A stretch of DNA of 64,000 nucleotides from NCBI RefSeq assembly GCF_004664715.2, contig NC_051086.1, positions 68,950,986 to 69,014,985 on the forward strand, written 5' to 3'. The DNA comes from Peromyscus leucopus. Taxonomy: Eukaryota; Chordata; Mammalia; Rodentia; Cricetidae. Below are positions 39,512 through 49,498 of the stretch, piece by piece. The notes under the pieces were generated by a model, which was given only the letters and a program-made list of their open reading frames with translations, was not told the DNA's origin and did not search any database. The translations under genes were made by a program, and so were the position numbers. Numbering within the stretch: position 1 is the stretch's first letter; the number at the start of each line of letters is the position of its first letter.

Positions 39512-39625
39512 TTTTTTTTTTTAATGAAGCCTCATACTGTTGCCCAGGCTAACCCTGATAAGATCCCTTCCTGTAGCCTCCTGAGTAGCTGAGTATAGCA
39601 TTTGCCAACAGCCTGGCCAGTTTAC
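39512..39625 (-). repeat. Older 7SL-derived SINE fragment
   Basis: A T-run followed by 'catactgttgcccaggctaa' and 'gtagcctcctgagtagctga', in Alu/B1-like reverse order, diverged. Confidence 0.55.
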
Positions 39626-39673
39626 TGTTAGTTGGAGAGCTTTCTAAGAACTTGTTTGATCATTGGTTCTTGA

Positions 39674-39988
<315 letters not shown>

Positions 39989-41523
39989 TGAGTCACCAGA
40001 ATTATGAGTATTTCCTTATTAAGAATGTCTTAGAAATATTGTTCCAGGAATCCACACATATATTTTCCTTGTACATTTTACATATATCCTTCATTGGTAT
40101 TATCTGTGCTTGTGCAAATGTTTGCTTTGATGCAGGACACACAGCATGTCCAAATGCTTTCATTGGGGAAGTTGAGCATTGCTTTCTGCTAGCTCCTGCT
40201 GGAATTCCTTTCCAGGCTTCACCCAGGCCACGCTGTCACTGGTGGCCATTCCTGAAACAGCTTCTCCCAGTCACCCCTCACCTTACTATGTGGCTCTGTC
40301 TTCAAGTGAAGCGCTCTCATTTCAAAGCAGCTTGGGCAGATTTCACAGTGGGCCGATTACAGTGACTTCATTATAGATGCTGTCGTGTCTGCCTCCAGCC
40401 TGACATCATTTGGTGAGGTTAATGACCTGTCTCGCATTACCCATTTGGCAGCTTTTATCAGACAGGTGCCTCAGAGAAGTGGGACCCGTTGTGATGTTCT
40501 CAGGGAGGGTAGCCTGAAAAGCTGCAGTGGCTCTAGAAACTGGAGGAACAAACCGTTCCTGCTTGGTGTGTGTTTATTCCAACACCCCGGCAATGCTCAC
40601 AGGATGCTCTGTAAATGACGGTCCATCTCCTGACATGCTGAGGGCCTTCCTCTCCTGGTAATATCCAGATAAAGAAACCCACTGTGCACAAGTTCTGTCC
40701 AGGAGTGCTGGCAAAGAACCCGCTGTCCCTCACGTAGCTTTGCTTCAGAAGAATCGGTAATGTGTGCTGTCAGGGTGAAAGTGCATGCAATATGTTTGTC
40801 CTGCACACAACAGCAGCGGGGATACTGCAACATCTGGCTATCGCCTCAGTGAAGTTGCACAGGCATATGTTTACCTCTCGGCTCTGTGACACTGATGGTT
40901 TTGAGCTTAAAATATACACAATGCTTTATCTGTGGCCTAATTTACATTGCCAAATGCAACTCTGAGAATCAGAAATCACTGTCCTTGATCTAAGTGTTTT
41001 CTCCCTGTCATTAGTGGGCATGTGAATATCCTTCCCAGACCAGCATGCCTGGGCCCTCTCGAACTCACTCACGCCTTTGCACTCTGTGAACCTTGTCAGT
41101 TGTGTTTTGTTAAGACTTAATCACTGCAATCTGAGAAATGTAATTAAATATAAAAGAATGAGGGCAAGACTCAAGGCACGTGGGAAGCCTTTTTGCACAG
41201 AGGTGGATACAGCACCGGCAAGGCTGGGGGAAGTATAGTTGACTTTTGCTGAAGATTTGCACAAGCTGTTATTCAAAAGGATCGTTTGCAGCGTCCTTTT
41301 CAGGGTCCCCCGTCTTCTGTCTCTTTTTTCTCATAGTATTGAGTATAATCCTGGCAGCGCTCCACCCCTTCCGTGGAGCGTGATGCTTATAAAACTTCTG
41401 AATTACTGTTTTACTGTGTGTAAAACGCTTTGTCAATGTTTATGACAGTTGAGAAAACATTTTGATCAAGTATCAGTTACATGAAAGAAAACATAATAGC
41501 TGCTTTATTGAAAAATAGATGTT

Positions 41524-41712
41524 TGGGCTGGAGAGACAGCTCAGTGGTTAAGTACATGGAGTCCCCAGCTCCTACACTGGGGGACTCACAGCTGCCTGAA
41601 ATCTGGCTCCTAGGGATCCCATGCTATCATCTGGACTCCCTGGGCATCTGCACACATGTGACATATCCTCACACAGATACATAACACATAAATAAAGATA
41701 AATCTTGAAAAA
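41524..41712 (+). repeat. B2/B3-type SINE
   Basis: 'tgggctggagagacagctca', a truncated middle and a tail 'acacataaataaagataaat'. Confidence 0.85.
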
Positions 41713-42224
41713 TTATGTAAAAAGTAGATGTGAGAACATTTGGAAGCAACATAAATATACTATTGTATTATACAAGGAAAGCAGCTTCATTTGTGAAATT
41801 ATTTGGGACCTTATCTTAGTTTTGTAGAGCCAAGAACAACTGCATATTTTTCAAGAGCTTGAAAGAACTGCTTTTAGTTGCTCCCATTGCGTGCCCACAT
41901 TGTAGTAAATACTGACTTTGTTGGGTTTGCAAAGGCAGTCAGTCCCTAAGGAGCTGATGCTAGTTCCATGGGGTAGATGACTCAGGTTTTCAACTCTACA
42001 ATCCCTTTTGCTTTCATGGAATTTTTGTGTTTTAGATACACAATATGGTGCATATATTGTGTGTATGTTGATATATGTACATTTCTACAATTTTGGGTTA
42101 AATTTTTCTTGAGATTATAATGTAATTACATAATTTCCCCTTTCCCTTTCCTCCTTTCAAACTCTTCTATGTACAACCTCCTCCCCATTTCCTTTAAAAT
42201 TCATGGTCTTTTTCTCTTTATATC

Positions 42225-42251
42225 GTGGTGGTGGTGGTGGTGGTGGTGATG

Positions 42252-42303
<52 letters not shown>
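42225..42303. repeat. (GGT)n then (GT)n microsatellite
   Basis: GGT triplets at 42225-42248 pass into a GT dinucleotide run at 42254-42303. Confidence 0.97.
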
Positions 42304-42305
<2 letters not shown>

Positions 42306-42854
42306 ATTCCTAAATAGATGGTTACAGCCTTCTCAGTATAACATTCTATGTGTATTTTCAAGGCTGACCATTTGGTATTGGATAGCCAGTTTGTGTACCC
42401 TCTCCTGGGAAAGACCATTTCTCCCCCTCAGCATCCCTTAGTTGCCTACAGGTCTTTGTCTGTGGCTGAGGCTCTGTGAGTACGCCCCCTCCTCTATTAG
42501 CATGTCTCTTGGGAACATGTTTCTGTTCAATTGTGTTTAGGCAGCCATGTTTGTGAGTCTTCATGGGTACACCTTCTCAGATATTTCTAGGAGACATGAT
42601 CTCACAACAAACTTCCTGTCTCTCTGGTTCTTAAAATCTTTCTGTCCCCTCTTCCACAATCATTCCTGAGATTTAGATGTAGGGACATGTTGGAGGTGTA
42701 TTCATTGAGACTGGGCTCCACAGCTATGCATTTTGATTGGTTATAGTTTTCTGTAATGGTCTCTATCTGTTTCAAAGAGATGATGAAGGGTAAGAACTAA
42801 TCTGTGGACATAATGATAGCTCTTGAGAATATAGGTAGATTATACCTATATTTA

Positions 42855-42860
<6 letters not shown>

Positions 42861-42899
<39 letters not shown>
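42861..42899. repeat. (TA)n microsatellite at the edge of an LTR
   Basis: TA dinucleotide run that abuts the truncated LTR start at 42900-42965. Confidence 0.95.
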
Positions 42900-42902
<3 letters not shown>

Positions 42903-42965
42903 TGAAGAAAAAGGGGATAAATTTATTAGAGTACACAATATTTTGGTGAACACAATACCACCACA
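42900..42965 (-). mobile_element. Truncated 3' LTR start
   Basis: Begins TG directly after a polypurine tract on the minus strand and contains 'actctaataaatttatcc'. Only the first ~65 bp remain before the (TA)n repeat. Confidence 0.65.
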
Positions 42966-43059
42966 TTTCCTCTCTTTTTGTCTAAAATTAAAAAAGCTTA
43001 TAACTAATACAAGAAAAACTATCTTCAATAAGTATATGCAATATACAGTCAAGATTACA

Positions 43060-43440
43060 TTAACAATGTCTAGTCCATTAACGTTTGACAGATCCAGACA
43101 AAAAACTCCATTATATATATTAACAATGTTCAGTCCAGTAACATCTGATAAACTCAGACCAAAAAATTTTCATTACTTATCTTATTTAAAACAAGTAGTT
43201 CCTTTTTAAAAGTAGATTCCATAATCTCCCTTTTTATCTTATCATATCCATATTTTCTCTTTTTTCTTTTCATAATAGATTCATTAGTCTACCTTTTGTC
43301 ATTTTTATATCTTCCCCTTTTTCTTCAGTGTAGATTCAGTGATCTACCTATTTATCCTATTATTTCTTTATCTTTTTTCTCAGAGTAGATTCGATGTTCT
43401 ATCTCCTATCTATATTCTCTTTTTCTTTTTGCTTTCTAGG
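43060..43440. repeat. Imperfect ~55-63 bp tandem units inside the LTR element
   Basis: Two units begin 'ttaacaatgt' at 43060 and 43120 (60 bp apart). Four later units contain 'tagattc' at 43213, 43276, 43331 and 43386 (63, 55, 55 bp apart), each followed after 4-6 bases by a complementary 'tctac/atct' block. The unit at 43330-43347 has a clear hairpin, GTAGAT and ATCTAC separated by six bases. Pyrimidine-rich spacers separate them. Confidence 0.7.
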
Positions 43441-43761
43441 GGTGAAGATATCTTTAGGGAATCTTGAAAAGAAAATTTTTGGGTTAATCATCAAGTCCTG
43501 TATCATTTGTCCAGTCTCTGCATAAAAGGAAAGCTCAGGGCTTGTTTCAAGTCCTTGTTCAAGTAGTCTGTCAGGCTGGATCATCTCAGCTAGTCCTCTC
43601 GAAATTGTCCTGACCAGTTTGTAGTCCAAAGTCGATTTTTCCATGGTGTTAACCAGCTTAATGGCTTTATCATAGTCCATGTGGAATCATCGTTGTAGGA
43701 TCCTGTCATCTTTTTGAAGATTTCAAAGTCACTGTTAGGCATGGTCATGGTTTCCTGCAGA
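43402..43761 (-). pseudogene. Broken ORF of unknown identity inside the LTR element
   Basis: Minus-strand protein-like stretch: 93 codons open at 43402-43680, and a second frame to its left in protein terms (up to about 43755) that appears to join it by a frameshift near 43690. The predicted peptide is charged and helical-looking. It could be retroviral gag-like sequence, as position inside the element suggests, or another host-derived piece; I do not recognise it. It is disrupted by the frameshift and by the poly(A) that precedes it, and ends at a stop just before the 'tagattc' units. Confidence 0.45.
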
Positions 43762-43782
43762 TTTTTTTTTTTTTTTTTTTTT

Positions 43783-44003
43783 GCCTCCTCTGTGGTTTGG
43801 AGCAATCATAGTCTGATAAATGTCTGTCTCTCGGAACCATGAACATTCTTCCCTAGAACAGAAAATCTTCACAATAATTTCTCCCCACCATTTGTCTTGC
43901 CAAACTTTTCCAAACTGACCTTTGCCGATGCTTTCTTGTAACACGATGGTCCTGGCAATTCTTCTCTGAACCAGCAGCAGTAAACCCTTTGTTCCAGGTA
44001 GCA
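43783..44003 (-). pseudogene. TGFBR1 kinase-domain retro-fragment, internally deleted
   Basis: The minus strand encodes a recognisable start of the TGF-beta type I receptor (ALK5) kinase domain. It includes the segment ending the GS region ([20 protein letters not shown]), the glycine loop GKGQFG, the VKIF strand with the ATP-binding Lys, and [16 protein letters not shown]. It then jumps directly to IAPNHR of the activation segment, so more than 100 codons including the catalytic loop are missing. No introns are present, so it derives from mRNA. Many substitutions are visible. The copy stops in a 21-nt poly(A) (poly(T) at 43762-43782 on the + strand) within what should be coding sequence. ALK5 rather than ALK4 is preferred from [20 protein letters not shown]. 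Non-functional. Confidence 0.88.
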
Positions 44004-44072
44004 GGAATCGAGAAAGAGCTATCAATCTGTCAATCCTGTCCGTGTCCGGGCCGGGTGAGGTTTCCCGTGTTG
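44004..44072 (-). pseudogene. 18S rRNA fragment fused to the TGFBR1 fragment
   Basis: Minus-strand sequence matches the conserved small-subunit rRNA region 'aacacgggaaacctcacccg' through 'gacagattgatagctctttc' and 'tcgattcc', about 69 nt with no mismatch that I can see. It reads in the sense orientation and joins directly to the TGFBR1 fragment. GC-rich against the AT-rich flanks. A fragment this short cannot be a functional rRNA gene. Confidence 0.92.
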
Positions 44073-44210
44073 GGGCATAACCAAGGGCAATAGCAGCAGT
44101 CTATAATGTTTTGAGAGTCTTTGACAACCCTGACCAACAACACAAAAGAGGTCTTCTCATCCCTGATATTGGGACTTTTGTTACACTACATCTCTTGCAG
44201 GAAGCAATTT
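44073..44210 (-). mobile_element. Flank of the chimera, possibly LTR-element derived
   Basis: Minus strand reads '...gtagtgtaacaaaagtccca' then 'ggtcagggttgtcaaagact' up to 'cccttggttatgcccc' before the 18S piece. It looks like the kind of sequence found in rodent LTR elements, but I cannot assign it by eye. Confidence 0.3.
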
Positions 44211-44225
44211 GGTTTAAAATTTTTA

Positions 44226-44375
44226 CTTTAAATTATGTGTATATGTCTATGTGTATTGGGGTTCTCTGAGAGTTCAGAAAGGAGTACTGCACCCCTTGAC
44301 CTGGACTTCTAAGCCATTTGAGCCGCTGGTTGTATGTACTGGGAACTAAATTAATTCCCCTGTAAGAACAGGAAT
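44226..44375 (-). repeat. Diverged B2/B3-type SINE
   Basis: 'ttaaattatgtgtatatgtc' tail, 'accccttgacctggacttct' and 'gtactgggaactaaattaat' fit a reversed, diverged copy. It ends about 160 bp before visible exon 5. Confidence 0.5.
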
Positions 44376-44481
44376 GTCCATGTAGGTAATGATTGTGATC
44401 GTATTTTTGCTCCAGGCACTCTGTCTGTCTTTACTTCACTAAAATGGAAAGTGGGTTTAAGAAGAGGTGCAAGGCTTGTGA

Positions 44482-44733
<252 letters not shown>

Positions 44734-45251
44734 TAAGAAGAGATCGGAACCAGGAGGTTACTTGCAAGACAGGATTGAAGTCTTCCTTTGAAACATGTGT
44801 CCTATGCAGTGTTCACATTTCTCCTTTTGACACAGAATCCTGGTGTTGACTCCATGTTACCTGTCGTCACTCGGGTTGAGCACATGCAACCAATCCTTCT
44901 GAAATGCCTTTTTGCTAATAACAGAGGTTTATGCATCTTTGTTCATATGCTGAATGGGCCTTTCCTCATCTTTTCTCACCTGTGCCTTTCTCATTACCTT
45001 GCATCATGCAAGATGGAGTGTTAGTGAGATTCATTTGTAATTTGTGGCCTGGGTCTTCCCAGGTACTCTCTGCTTCTTATATGTCAGAATTATATACATA
45101 TCTAAAATGTATGTTTTTCATTTTGAATTTTTGGAGTCTAGCATTTGCATAGCATTTAATTTGTCTGTCTAAGAGACACCAGTAGATACTGAAGGGCTCA
45201 GTTTAATGTGATACAATCTCCATTTTACTTGTCTTTTATTTTAAAAGAATT

Positions 45252-45440
45252 TTAGGACTGGGATATGGCTGAGTCCTGAAGGGTTTCCTTATACAGCTAA
45301 GGCTGAGTTCAGTCAGCCTCCATCAGGAAAAAAATCAATCTGTTCATAACCTCTGACGGGGTATAATTGCACACATCTTTAATCCCAGCATTCAAGAGGC
45401 TAAGATGGGTGGTTTGTGAGTTCAAGGCCATAAGAACATC
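45252..45440 (+). repeat. Diverged composite B4-like SINE
   Basis: An ID-like head around 45255-45330 followed by 'cacacatctttaatcccagc' and 'tgtgagttcaaggccataag'. Confidence 0.5.
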
Positions 45441-45582
45441 CTTTGCACAATTTTTAGATATCTATTATGTATTGTATGTTTTTAAAAATAAAATTATGGG
45501 AAATTATATTCTAATCACATGATGAAATATACCTTTATTCTTTGTCAACAGCAATAAAAATTAAAAAAAGAATAACAAAACC

Positions 45583-45770
45583 AGGGCTGGAGAAATGGCG
45601 CAGCAGTTAAGAGCACTGACTGTTCTTCAAGGGGACCTGGATTCAATTCCTAGCACCCACATGGCAGCTCACAACTGTCTGTAACTCCCGTGCCAGGGGA
45701 TCTGACACCTTCATACAGACATACACACAGGCAAAACAGCAATGTGTATAAAATAAAAAGATTATAAAAA
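45583..45770 (+). repeat. B2/B3-type SINE
   Basis: 'agggctggagaaatggcgca', 'gacctggattcaattcctag', 'ggcagctcacaactgtctgt' and an AATAAAA-rich tail. Confidence 0.92.
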
Positions 45771-45796
45771 TTTCTAAAAATAAAACAATAACAAAA

Positions 45797-45900
45797 ACCA
45801 AGCTGGGTATGATGGTGCATGCCTTTAATCATAGTACTCAACAGAGCTAGTTTGATCTCTGTGATTTCAGACCCAACCAGGACCACATAAACAAAACAAA
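45797..45900 (+). repeat. Truncated B1 SINE
   Basis: 'aagctgggtatgatggtgca', 'tgcctttaatcatagtactc' and 'gatctctgtgatttcagacc', with an (AAAC)n tail; the right half is deleted. Confidence 0.8.
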
Positions 45901-46199
45901 ACCAAAATGGTTGCCTGACTACATTAGGCTTTCAGAAATTTTTTCATTCTTTAAAGGCAGGACGTAGTTGGTGTGTGCATGCCAGGCACTCTGTTTGGAG
46001 CTGGGGACTTTGCATAGAAGGGCTGGGATGTAAATGATGCCACTTGCCCAGCTGACTTTTCTTGTGGTGGTGTCCAGAGGGCATTGACCATTTCACTGTC
46101 TGGACAGAAACTCTTTCTGTCATTCCCAATCCTTTCTGACTCCTCAGATCTACTGCTAAAGCCAGAATCCAGGGTTTCTTTTGTTTCTTAATTTTTAAA

Positions 46200-46354
46200 A
46201 TTTTGTTTGTTTAGTGACTGGTTCTGATTCTGCAGCCCAGGTTGTTCTGGAATTCACTGTGTAGTCAGGATGGTTTTGAACCCATGATTGTCCTCCTGCC
46301 TCAGCCTCCTGCTGGATGCCGGGGTTATAGGTGTGATGTAGCACACCTGGCCTA
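46200..46354 (-). repeat. Diverged B1 SINE
   Basis: 'gcagcccaggttgttctgga', 'ctcctgcctcagcctcctgc' and 'ggttataggtgtgatgtagc' in minus-strand order. Confidence 0.75.
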
Positions 46355-46529
46355 GGTTCATTCCTCATATCGCTTTTGTCCTGTCACTTGTTCATGGAGT
46401 CATGCTATTTCTATCCCAAAATATATCTGGAAATTTGAAACCCTATTCCCTTATGGGCCATCTATGCTTTCAATAAGATCCTTAGTCTTCTATTTTTATG
46501 GTTTTGCTTTTGCTCCACCAATGCTTAAT

Positions 46530-46642
46530 TTTTCTTTTTATTGACATGTTATGGCTATACAGCTCAGGCTGGCTTTGAACTTGTGATCCCTCCTCTCCCG
46601 TCTTCCAAATGCTTGGATTGTAAGCATGTATCCCTAGCTTAG
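46530..46642 (-). repeat. Diverged B1 SINE
   Basis: 'agctcaggctggctttgaac', 'tccaaatgcttggattgtaa' and 'gcatgtatccctagctt' in minus-strand order. Confidence 0.65.
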
Positions 46643-46651
46643 CTAAGTGTT

Positions 46652-46722
46652 TTGTTCTTTTCTTCCCTTGTTTTGGTTTGTTTTGTTCCTTCCCTCTCCC
46701 CCTGCCCTCCTCCCTTCCATAG
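46652..46722. repeat. Pyrimidine-rich low-complexity tract
   Basis: T/C-rich with GTTTTG units, then CCTTCCCTCTCCCCCTGCCC; low complexity only. Confidence 0.6.
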
Positions 46723-47587
46723 TGGTAAAGGCGAAACTTGGGGCCTTGTACATGTATTGTACTTGTATGCTCTGCCACACTGCTGCATCCTCAGGCCTTG
46801 ATGTAGTTTTAGTGTGCTTCCTAAGGATGACGTTTTCTCCTAAGCCCTGGTTTAAGCCCCTGTTTAGTGCTTCTGTGAGCTTAGTTTGCTTTCAGTGACT
46901 TCCATCTTGAACTTCATTTTGTTACAATTTTTAAGCATGACCCCAAGACATCAAACAGTGAATATAGACTGCTGGACCATATTAAGTGTTGCTGGTTATT
47001 AAACATGGGCTAACTTAAGTAGTCAAAGCTATCCTTTAGTGATTCCTGTTTACAGCATCACATGGTTTTGTAAGTATCAGTAGTAAAACTTTTAAAGCAG
47101 GAGACCTTTGTCTCTAAACTATTTATTCTCTCTGTGAAATGCACAAGATCCTACCACTTTTTCCCTAGTCACCATCACCAGGTGCTGTTGGAGCCTCCAC
47201 TTTTTGTCATATGAAAGCATCCGTAGTACCTATGTGCATATACCACCCTCTTGCTTCATGCAGCTTTCACTGGGCATCTTATCTCAGATACAGTCCTCCT
47301 AATATTTTATAACAATTTATTTTTGAAACAACTCTACATTTTCAAAATTCTTTTGGTTTTTCTTAAAGACACCTTCCTTTTTAAATACAAAAGAGCTCCT
47401 AGTATTGTTTTAATCTAACTTTAAATTGCTTATGCTTGATTAACTAGAGTGTTGCATTGTTTGTTGATATTAAATATATTTATCCCAGATATAAGTTTAT
47501 ATATTTGTTTTGATTGTATTTGTAATTTGTACTTTAGGGTTTGAACAAATAGGTTTGCTTACAATCTTGCTGAAGACTTTAACTTCT

Positions 47588-47672
47588 AGCCAATTATGCC
47601 TGTATTCCCAGCACTCGAGAGGCTGAAGTAGGAAGGTCTAAAGCCAGCCTGGCTTACAGAAGAAGACCTGGC
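47588..47672 (+). repeat. Diverged B1-like fragment
   Basis: 'tgcctgtattcccagcactc', 'gaggctgaagtaggaaggtc' and 'aaagccagcctggcttacag' in plus-strand order. Confidence 0.65.
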
Positions 47673-47954
47673 TTTAATGAGACATGCATGTTTTAATTTT
47701 ATCATCCTTCAGTGTCCGTTATGATTCAGTCTAGCAGCTAGTCAGTAGTCCCCTTATCTCAGTTCTCCAAGCTGGCTCAGCTGCTCTCCTCTTGGGTGTG
47801 TCCCTCTGGCTTCAGTGGTCAGATGGCAGGACATTGGACCTTTTCTTTAAAATTATGAAGGACTTTTTTTCTTTTTAAATCTCAGCTCATCCTTTGTGTT
47901 GATTTCACTGTCTTTTTCCCCATATGATACCATTAAGGTTGGTTTTGTACTGGG

Positions 47955-48080
47955 CATGTTTGCCCAGTTATCTTTAATCCTAAGGGTATGGTTACCTTTA
48001 ATCCCAGCACAAAGGCAGTAGATCTCTGTGATTTCAAGCCCAGCCTTGTCTGCATAACTGAACAGATCCAGATGTTGCCT
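47955..48080 (+). repeat. Diverged B1-like fragment
   Basis: 'acctttaatcccagcacaaa', 'gtagatctctgtgatttcaa' and 'gcccagccttgtctgcataa' in plus-strand order; part is missing. Confidence 0.6.
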
Positions 48081-48105
48081 AGTTCCAAGAGAAGCCTGTC
48101 TGATG

Positions 48106-48262
48106 TGCACAGTCGTGCATTACTTAGTGAGAAATTGTGTGATGATTGTGTTGTTGCATGAACATTCTATTGTCAACTTGCACAAACTGTGATAGCCATG
48201 TCACTATAGAGTGTGATCTTATTGGCCACCATCACATATGCTGCTGTCACTGACTACATCTG
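48106..48262 (+). repeat. Ancient mammalian interspersed repeat fragment
   Basis: 'cacagtcgtgcattacttag', 'gtgttgttgcatgaacattc' and 'ttattggccaccatcacata' occur in the order of an old repeat family also known from primates (the 'gtcgcttaacgacgggg ... ccaccgtcgtatatgc' type). Diverged, with CpG decay; family name not assigned. Confidence 0.4.
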
Positions 48263-48777
48263 CTATCTTCTTGTCCTGCACTTTTATTACCTTTGACATC
48301 TCATTCTGAACCTTAGTTTTCCTTAGTAGCAGTTCATGAGTAGTTTGTATCTGCAAACATACCTCATATTTTACATTTCATTTCAACTTGCTCCTGTAAT
48401 AACATTATGCATAGTGTTAATGTTCAGTAAAAATCTCACTGAGTGAATTACCAGAAGTGCGTACATTGTTCCCTCTCACTGCCTGGGACTTAGAACTTTC
48501 AATTGTAGTTATTGTCTTAATAGTATTTGTTCTAAAGCTACTGGAGACTCAGCATTTATACATTATCCTTCTTGAGCTCCTTCATATTGTATGTAATAAA
48601 CCAGTTTTGCTGAGGCCTAAATTCATTATTATATAGTATTTGATAATCGTATGGAAGTTGCTTCGTGGCTGCTCTGGTTGACTCCTGCAGCACAGCACAG
48701 CCTGGCTATCCTCTCTTAGCCTTGTTAATAAAAATAACAGTAATGACAACATGACGATGTCTTAAATATTTAAATTA

Positions 48778-48898
48778 TGGCTAGATGTAGTGGCACACAC
48801 CTTTAATCCCAGCACTTGGGGGGCAGAGGCAGGCGGATCTCAGTGAGTTTAAGGCCAGCCTGGGCTACAGAGAGAGTTCCAGGGCAGCCAGGCTGTAC
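48778..48898 (+). repeat. B1 SINE, 3' truncated
   Basis: 'cacacctttaatcccagcac', 'ggcagaggcaggcggatctc' and 'ggccagcctgggctacagag'; stops after 'agggcagccaggct' without the A-rich tail. Confidence 0.92.
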
Positions 48899-49279
48899 CA
48901 TTGCTGTCTTCTGTGGTATGCAGCTCTGATGCCGTTCATGAAATGTTCATATGTATGCTTTGGAAAAGCCAGAATTTTCACTGTCAAGTATTTTCCTTCT
49001 TTTCCAATTCTATTCATTTTTTTCACTCCAGTTTTACCTTTTCAACTCCTTTCTTAATCCACTGAACAACACAAGTTAATAAGTTAGAGTGTGCCTGGTA
49101 TGGTGGGAATGTCATGTGTTTAGAGCTTTGGCCTTGTGTAGGTGTTCAGGACTGTAGCTCCTTTTTCGTTTGGTTTTAGAACGTATGGTTCTTTAATGGA
49201 TTAAGCCATTCCAGTATTCCTGATTTAAGGTCTGTTGTAGGAAGTGACAGTTTCCATGCCAGTAACATATGTGAACTAA

Positions 49280-49498
<219 letters not shown>

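Larger units (their letters stand above)
42900..44210 (-). mobile_element. Degraded LTR retroelement 3' end (endogenous retrovirus-like), antisense to Bcas3
   Basis: On the minus strand the element ends with a polypurine tract (AAAAAGAGAGGAAA, complement of 42966-42979), immediately followed by TGTGGTGGTATTGTG, a start typical of an LTR beginning with TG (42965 downward). The LTR is cut after about 65 bp by the (TA)n run. Upstream of the PPT lie two ~60-bp units (43060 and 43120) and four units marked by 'tagattc' at 43213, 43276, 43331 and 43386. Beyond these is a broken ORF, then the chimeric 18S/TGFBR1 insert, then about 130 bp that may be more of the element. No primer-binding site, protease, polymerase or envelope region is seen, and it is not functional. 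I associate this LTR start with a cricetid ERV family; the left boundary at 44210 is an estimate. Confidence 0.65.

Noticed and set aside
42218..42441. ORFs with Cys-Val or Thr-His repeats
   Set aside because: Translation of the (GT)n microsatellite.
43735..44025. 96-codon minus-strand ORF spanning 18S, TGFBR1 and poly(A)
   Set aside because: It opens at a TTG, not an ATG, runs through rRNA and poly(A) (poly-Lys) and lacks the catalytic half of the kinase; a pseudogene chimera, not a gene.
44004..44072. Functional rRNA locus
   Set aside because: Only ~69 nt of 18S, fused to an mRNA fragment.
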